Assembly: GCA_013824055.1 (NCBI GenBank)
Contig: PNNE01000404.1
Coordinates: 1 to 17,980, forward strand
Source: Rhodobacter sp.
GTDB taxonomy: Bacteria; Pseudomonadota; Alphaproteobacteria; Rhodobacterales; Rhodobacteraceae
Reading direction: 5' to 3'
DNA: 17,980 bases
Part shown: positions 13,974 to 17,980 of the stretch, in pieces
Layout: each line of letters begins with the position of its first letter
Numbering within the stretch: position 1 is the first letter of the stretch
The notes under the pieces: model-generated
Told to the model about the DNA's origin: nothing
Seen by the model: only the letters and a program-made list of their open reading frames with translations
Database searches by the model: none
Translations under genes and position numbers: made by a program

Positions 13974-15608
13974 ATGAAAGACATGATTGACGAGGCCGGG
14001 GTCCACTCGGCCGCGAAGATGTACGTGGCGGAATATGCTGAAGGCAAGCTCAGCCGCCGCGAATTCCTGACCCGCACGACCGCCCTCGGGGTTTCGGCCG
14101 CAGCCGCATATGGCCTGATCGGCCTGCCTGCCCCGGCCCAGGCCCAGGACGCCAAGGTCGGCGGCAAGATCCGTGTGGCGATGGAAGTGAGGGGCACCAA
14201 GGACCCGCGGCTGGCAGACTGGCCGCAGATCGCCAACGTCTACCGGGGCTGGCTGGAATACCTGATCCAGTACAACAACGATGGCACCTTCGAGGGCCGG
14301 CTGCTGGAAAGCTGGGAAGCCAACGAGGACGCCACCCAGTACACGCTGAAGGTCCGCCAGGGCGTGACCTGGAACAACGGCGAGCCCTTCACCGCCGATG
14401 ACGTGGTGCGCAACTTTGCCCGCTGGACCGATGGCAACGTCGAGGGCAACGCGATGGCCTCGCGCTTCACCGGCCTGGTGGACGAAGCGACCAAGACGCT
14501 GCGCGAAGGCGCCGTGGTCAAGGTCGACGATGCGACCGTGCAACTGAACCTGTCGGCGTCGGACATCGCGATCGTCGCGAACCTGTCGGACTATCCGTCT
14601 GCCGTCGTGCACTCGTCCTTCCAGGACGGCCAGGACCCGTCCTCGAACCCGATCGGCACCGGCCCCTACATCCCGCAGGAAGTCGCGGTCGGCCAGCGCG
14701 CGATCCTTGTCCGCGCCCCGAACCACACCTGGTGGGGCGGCACCGCGCCGCTGGACGAGATCGAATACATCGACTTCGGCACCGACCCGGCTGCGATGGT
14801 CGCGCTGTTCTCCTCGGACGAGGTGGACGCCAACTATGAATCGGTCGGCGAATTCATCGACATCCTGGATGGCATGGGCCTGGTGAAAGAGGAACTCGTC
14901 ACCGCCTCGACCATCGTGGTGCGGATGAACTCGTCCTCGGACCTTTACAAGGACCGCGCCGTGCGGTCGGCGGTCCAGCTGGCGGTCGATCCCAAGGTCG
15001 TGCTGGAACTGGGCTACAACAACCTGGGCAAGACCGGCGAGAACCACCACGCCTTCCCGATCCACCCGGAGTATCCGACCCTTCCGCCGCAGGTCATCAA
15101 CCCGGCAGGCCTGGTGCCGGCGCTGGAGGCGGCTGGCCTGAAGGACACCGAGTTCGAGGTGATCTCGCTGGACGATGGCTGGGAAGCATCGACCACGGCT
15201 GCGGTGCAGGCCCAGCTGAGAGACGCGGGCATGAACATCAAGCACACGGTGATGCCGGGCTCGACGTTCTGGAACGACTGGCAGAAGTACCCCTTCTCGT
15301 CCACGACCTGGAACCACCGCCCGCTTGCGGTCCAGAACATGAGCCTGGCCTACACCTCGACCGGCTCGTGGAACGAAACCGCGATGGCGAACCCCGAGTT
15401 CGATGCGCTGATGGCCCAGGCGCTGGCCATCGCCGATGCCGACAAGCGGCGCGAGCTGATGGTGCAGATGTGCACGATCCTTCAGAACGAAGGCTACATC
15501 ATCAACCCGTTCTCGCGCTCGCTGTTCAGCCACCACAAGGACGGCTTCGCGGGTATGGCCCATCACCCGGCCTTCGAGCATCACCACTACAAGTGGTCGG
15601 TGGCCTGA
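13974..15608 (+). CDS. Tat-exported ABC transporter solute-binding protein, family 5
   Basis: This is a periplasmic binding protein of the dipeptide/oligopeptide/nickel family (SBP_bac_5) that should deliver ligand to the two permeases downstream. The 544-residue product starts with a cytoplasmic lead of about 26 residues. The twin-arginine motif SRREFLT follows at 27-33, then a hydrophobic stretch and an AQA cleavage site at about 57. The mature part shows LLESWEANEDATQYTLKVR, FTADDVVRNFARW and the family motif GTGPY. A C-terminal part ends in histidine-rich HHPAFEHHHYKW. The ATG at 13974 has GGAG 6 nt upstream; in-frame ATGs at 13944 and earlier lack ribosome sites. Ligand specificity cannot be read from sequence: peptides, opines and sugars are all known for this family. 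Confidence 0.9.
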   Translation: MKDMIDEAGVHSAAKMYVAEYAEGKLSRREFLTRTTALGVSAAAAYGLIGLPAPAQAQDAKVGGKIRVAMEVRGTKDPRLADWPQIANVYRGWLEYLIQYNNDGTFEGRLLESWEANEDATQYTLKVRQGVTWNNGEPFTADDVVRNFARWTDGNVEGNAMASRFTGLVDEATKTLREGAVVKVDDATVQLNLSASDIAIVANLSDYPSAVVHSSFQDGQDPSSNPIGTGPYIPQEVAVGQRAILVRAPNHTWWGGTAPLDEIEYIDFGTDPAAMVALFSSDEVDANYESVGEFIDILDGMGLVKEELVTASTIVVRMNSSSDLYKDRAVRSAVQLAVDPKVVLELGYNNLGKTGENHHAFPIHPEYPTLPPQVINPAGLVPALEAAGLKDTEFEVISLDDGWEASTTAAVQAQLRDAGMNIKHTVMPGSTFWNDWQKYPFSSTTWNHRPLAVQNMSLAYTSTGSWNETAMANPEFDALMAQALAIADADKRRELMVQMCTILQNEGYIINPFSRSLFSHHKDGFAGMAHHPAFEHHHYKWSVA

Positions 15609-15633
15609 TCGCCTAGACCTGGCTGAGAACGAA

Positions 15634-15660
15634 GAAGGGGCGCGCCCGCCGCGCCCCTTC
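15634..15660 (+). terminator. Strong intercistronic hairpin after the binding-protein gene
   Basis: A perfect 11-bp stem (15634-15644 with 15650-15660, 5-nt loop, GAAGGGGCGCG on the left arm) lies 25 nt after the stop codon. No U-tract follows and the next gene starts 35 nt later. A partial terminator or a 3'-end mRNA stabiliser is more likely than a full stop. Such structures often keep binding protein in excess over permeases. Confidence 0.65.
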
Positions 15661-15694
15661 CCAGCGGGCATTTGCCGAAATCGAGGGGACCGGC

Positions 15695-16783
15695 ATGGGA
15701 TTGTTCGTGCTGCGGCGACTTGGGGTCATGCTCTTGACCGCCATCGCCCTGACCTTTGTGGTCTTCTATCTGACGAACCTGCAGCCCAATCTGGAAAAGC
15801 TGGCCCGGACCGAGGGCTCTGTCCGCATGACCGATGAGGCCGTGCAGGACTGGATCGCCCAGAACGGCCACTCCGGTTCGGTCTTCCTGCGCTACGGCCA
15901 GTGGCTGGGCGTGGTGCCGGGCTGGACCTTCACCGACGAAAAGGGCCAGATGCGCGGCCGCTGTTTCGAGATCGGCCAGGACGCCGCCGCGGCACCGACC
16001 TATTGCGGCCTGCTGCAGGGCAACTGGGGCTTTTCAACCTTTTTCAAGACGCCGGTGATGGACTCGCTGGGCGAAAAGCTGGCCGCGACCGGCTGGCTGA
16101 TGCTGGCGGTGATGCTGGTCATGGTGCCCACCTCGCTGGTGCTGGGGGTGCTGTCGGGGATGCGGGAAGGCTCGGCGACCGACCGGACGCTGTCGACCTT
16201 TTCCATCGCCTCGACCGCGACGCCGGAATATGTGTCGGGGGTCGTGCTGGTCGCGGTCTTCGCCACGGCTGCGACAGGGGTCTCGCCGATCCTGGCGCAA
16301 TACGGGCTGATCGAGCCGAACAAGACCCTGTTCCTTGCCTCGGCCACGTCGGCGATGGACGACATCACCTTCTGGAACTTCACCCTGCCGGTGATGACCA
16401 TCGCGCTTTACGGCATCGGCTACATCGCCCGGATGACCCGCGCCTCGATGACCGAGGTGATGACCCAGCAATACATCCGCACCGCCCGGCTGAAGGGTGT
16501 CCCGTTCCGCACCGTGGTGATGCGCCACGCGCTGCGCAATGCGCTGATCGCACCCTTCACGGTGATCATGCTGCAGTTTCCCTGGCTCTTGAACGGGGTG
16601 GTGATCGTCGAAAGCCTGTTCAACTACAAGGGCTTCGGCTGGACGCTGGTGCAGGCCGCCTCGAACAACGACATCCCGCTCCTGCTGGCCTGTTCGGTCG
16701 TGGCCGTGGTCGTCGTCCTCTTGACGCAGCTGATTTCCGACATCGGCTATGTCTTCCTGAACCCCCGCATCCGGCTGGCCTGA
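15695..16783 (+). CDS. ABC transporter permease, DppB/OppB type, with periplasmic insert
   Basis: This inner-membrane subunit should form the translocation pore with the next gene product. The 362-residue protein has the typical opening LRRLGVMLLTAIALTFVVFYL (transmembrane helix 1, about 6-28). It then has a long periplasmic stretch, and further helices near 131-153, 177-196, 231-247, 285-308 and 329-352. The cytoplasmic EAA loop reads YIRTARLKGVPFRTVVMRHALRNAL (260-284) and would dock the ATPase. Compared with E. coli OppB/DppB, about 35 extra residues lie between YGQWLG and GNWGFS, including Cys90 and Cys104. The ATG at 15695 has GAGGGG 6 nt upstream. The next gene begins 13 nt after its stop, so the two permeases are cotranslated. 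Confidence 0.93.
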   Translation: MGLFVLRRLGVMLLTAIALTFVVFYLTNLQPNLEKLARTEGSVRMTDEAVQDWIAQNGHSGSVFLRYGQWLGVVPGWTFTDEKGQMRGRCFEIGQDAAAAPTYCGLLQGNWGFSTFFKTPVMDSLGEKLAATGWLMLAVMLVMVPTSLVLGVLSGMREGSATDRTLSTFSIASTATPEYVSGVVLVAVFATAATGVSPILAQYGLIEPNKTLFLASATSAMDDITFWNFTLPVMTIALYGIGYIARMTRASMTEVMTQQYIRTARLKGVPFRTVVMRHALRNALIAPFTVIMLQFPWLLNGVVIVESLFNYKGFGWTLVQAASNNDIPLLLACSVVAVVVVLLTQLISDIGYVFLNPRIRLA

Positions 16784-16796
16784 GGGAGGGCGCGTC

Positions 16797-17980
16797 ATGG
16801 ACCATCTGACCTGGACGGGATCGGCGGGCACGGTTCTTCTGCCCGTGATGCAGATCGCGGTGCTGGCGCTGGCGCTGGCGCTGGTGGCCAAGCTGCTTTT
16901 CGTCCTGGCGGGCCTTGACGGCCCCCGCCTGCCGGGGCCCGACGGCACCATCGCGATGCGCTCGCCCGGGCTCTTTGCCGGCCTGGCCATCCGCTACAGC
17001 TTTCTTGCCGCCCTGGGGGCCTTCGTGCTGACCCTTGCCGCCGGCGCCGTGATGCCCTCGCCGGTCGAGGCCGGCATCCTGGGGTCGATGGCAGAGCGGT
17101 TCTGGCCGGTGTGGCTGGGTCTGGCGGCAACCTTCGTGCTGTCGCTTCGCTTTCGCCGCAGGCTTGGGCTTTACGGCAAGCTCTTCGATTCCACCGTGGG
17201 CATGATCGGCTTTGCGATCGTGATGTTCTGGGTCTTTGCCGCGATCTTCGCCGACGTGATCATCACCCACGACCCCTTCGGCCAGCTGTCCGGCCTGAAG
17301 AACAAGGCTCCCGGCATCCCCGCGCCCGAAAGCGCCTACGGCTGGTACCTGCTGGGCGGCGACCACCTGGCCCGCGACGTCTTCAGCCGCATGGTGATGG
17401 GCGCGCGCGAGGTTCTGAAGATCGCCCCCGCAGCGACCCTGTTTGCCTTCATGGTCGGCATCACCCTGGGCCTTCCGGCAGGCTATTTCGGCGGCAAGCT
17501 GGACACTTTCATCTCGTTCCTGGCCAACCTGGTCCTCGCCTTCCCGGTGATCTTGCTGTTCTACCTGCTGGTCACGCCCGAGATCCGCGACACCGGCATC
17601 CCGATCGTGCTGGCGGGGCTTCTGTTCCTGTTCCCGATCATCTTCCTCAGCGTCCTGTGGAACAGCCGCTACTACACCAACCCGCCGCAGCGGAACCTTT
17701 ACGTCGGGATCACGCTTCTTCTTGGCCTCTGGGCCTACTCGGGCCTCGCGTTCAACATGGACCCCCTGGGCGTCTGGTCGATGGAGCCGAACATGCTGAA
17801 CGTCTTCGTCTCGGTGGTGTTCGTGAACTCGCCCGGCGTGTTCCGCATCGTCCGGGGGCTGGTGATGGACATCAAGGCGCGCGACTACGTGGCGGCGGGC
17901 CAGACCCGCGGCGAAGGTCCCTGGTACATCATGCTGTGGGAGATCCTGCCCAACGCCCGCGGCCCGCTGATCGTCGATTT
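16797..17980 (+). CDS. ABC transporter permease, DppC/OppC type, enlarged, 3' end beyond window
   Basis: This partial product (394 codons to the right edge) pairs with the preceding permease. A canonical DppC/OppC is about 300 residues, with one N-terminal helix, a periplasmic segment and five further helices. Here the recognisable OppC-like start, LYGKLFDSTVGMIGFAIVMF, begins only near residue 125. The preceding residues contain about three extra hydrophobic helices (roughly 13-38, 64-86, 103-117). The periplasmic LLGGDHLARDVFSRMVMGAR (185-204) is a clear family motif. About 70 residues (260-331), with one or two hydrophobic segments, interrupt the region before the EAA loop. The EAA loop follows at DYVAAGQTRGEGPWYIMLWEILPNARGP (363-390). 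The ATG at 16797 has GAGGGAGGG upstream. ATPase genes are expected just beyond the window. Confidence 0.9.
   Translation, partial: MDHLTWTGSAGTVLLPVMQIAVLALALALVAKLLFVLAGLDGPRLPGPDGTIAMRSPGLFAGLAIRYSFLAALGAFVLTLAAGAVMPSPVEAGILGSMAERFWPVWLGLAATFVLSLRFRRRLGLYGKLFDSTVGMIGFAIVMFWVFAAIFADVIITHDPFGQLSGLKNKAPGIPAPESAYGWYLLGGDHLARDVFSRMVMGAREVLKIAPAATLFAFMVGITLGLPAGYFGGKLDTFISFLANLVLAFPVILLFYLLVTPEIRDTGIPIVLAGLLFLFPIIFLSVLWNSRYYTNPPQRNLYVGITLLLGLWAYSGLAFNMDPLGVWSMEPNMLNVFVSVVFVNSPGVFRIVRGLVMDIKARDYVAAGQTRGEGPWYIMLWEILPNARGPLIVD

Noticed and set aside
12803..14236. Minus-strand open frame of 477 codons across the AraC-type gene
   Set aside because: It overlaps two well-supported genes and regulatory spacers antisense, and its composition is typical of a shadow frame.
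13932..15671. Long open frame on the minus strand opposite the binding-protein gene (579 codons)
   Set aside because: Arg/His/Val-rich shadow of a clear family 5 binding protein; no motif and no ribosome site.

Overview
This GC-rich window reads as the chromosome of an alphaproteobacterium, most likely a Rhodobacteraceae member (Rhodobacter/Tabrizicola/Gemmobacter-like). The grounds are the gene order pyrH-frr-uppS-cdsA-dxr-rseP-bamA-skp-fabZ-lpxA-lpxI-lpxB, the use of LpxI rather than LpxH for lipid A synthesis, and the style of the proteins; no phylogeny could be run.

The left two thirds (1-11808, minus strand) is one long run of core envelope and translation genes. From upstream to downstream it encodes UMP kinase, ribosome recycling factor, undecaprenyl-PP synthase, CDP-diglyceride synthase, DXP reductoisomerase, the RseP site-2 protease, the outer-membrane assembly protein BamA, a Skp/OmpH periplasmic chaperone, FabZ, LpxA, LpxI and the N-terminal ~315 codons of LpxB, which runs off the left edge. 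Many junctions overlap (ATGA, GTGA, TGATG), pointing to translational coupling. Breaks are at pyrH/frr (135 nt), rseP/bamA (168 nt, with a hairpin terminator candidate and a new promoter), skp/fabZ (83 nt) and lpxI/lpxB (79 nt). Together the genes link isoprenoid precursor supply (dxr), the lipid carrier (uppS), phospholipid precursor (cdsA), fatty acid and lipid A synthesis (fabZ, lpxA, lpxI, lpxB) and outer-membrane protein assembly (bamA, skp). The lpxD gene, often between skp and fabZ, is absent here.

At 11809-11898 the direction flips: miaA (tRNA dimethylallyltransferase) is divergent from pyrH on the plus strand. After a 175-nt spacer carrying a DnaA-box-like site, the content becomes accessory: an AraC-family regulator, then an apparent dipeptide-type ABC importer operon. 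The operon holds a Tat-exported family 5 solute-binding protein, an intercistronic hairpin, a DppB-like permease, and a DppC-like permease that runs off the right edge. Both permeases depart from the canonical layout: the first has a periplasmic insert with two cysteines, the second an N-terminal extension of about 125 residues with extra membrane segments plus an internal insert of about 70 residues. The substrate cannot be read from sequence. This transporter is the most unusual content of the window.

No tRNA, rRNA, CRISPR array, insertion sequence or phage gene was seen. No gene-free stretch exceeds 300 bases; the longest is 232 nt (13742-13973).
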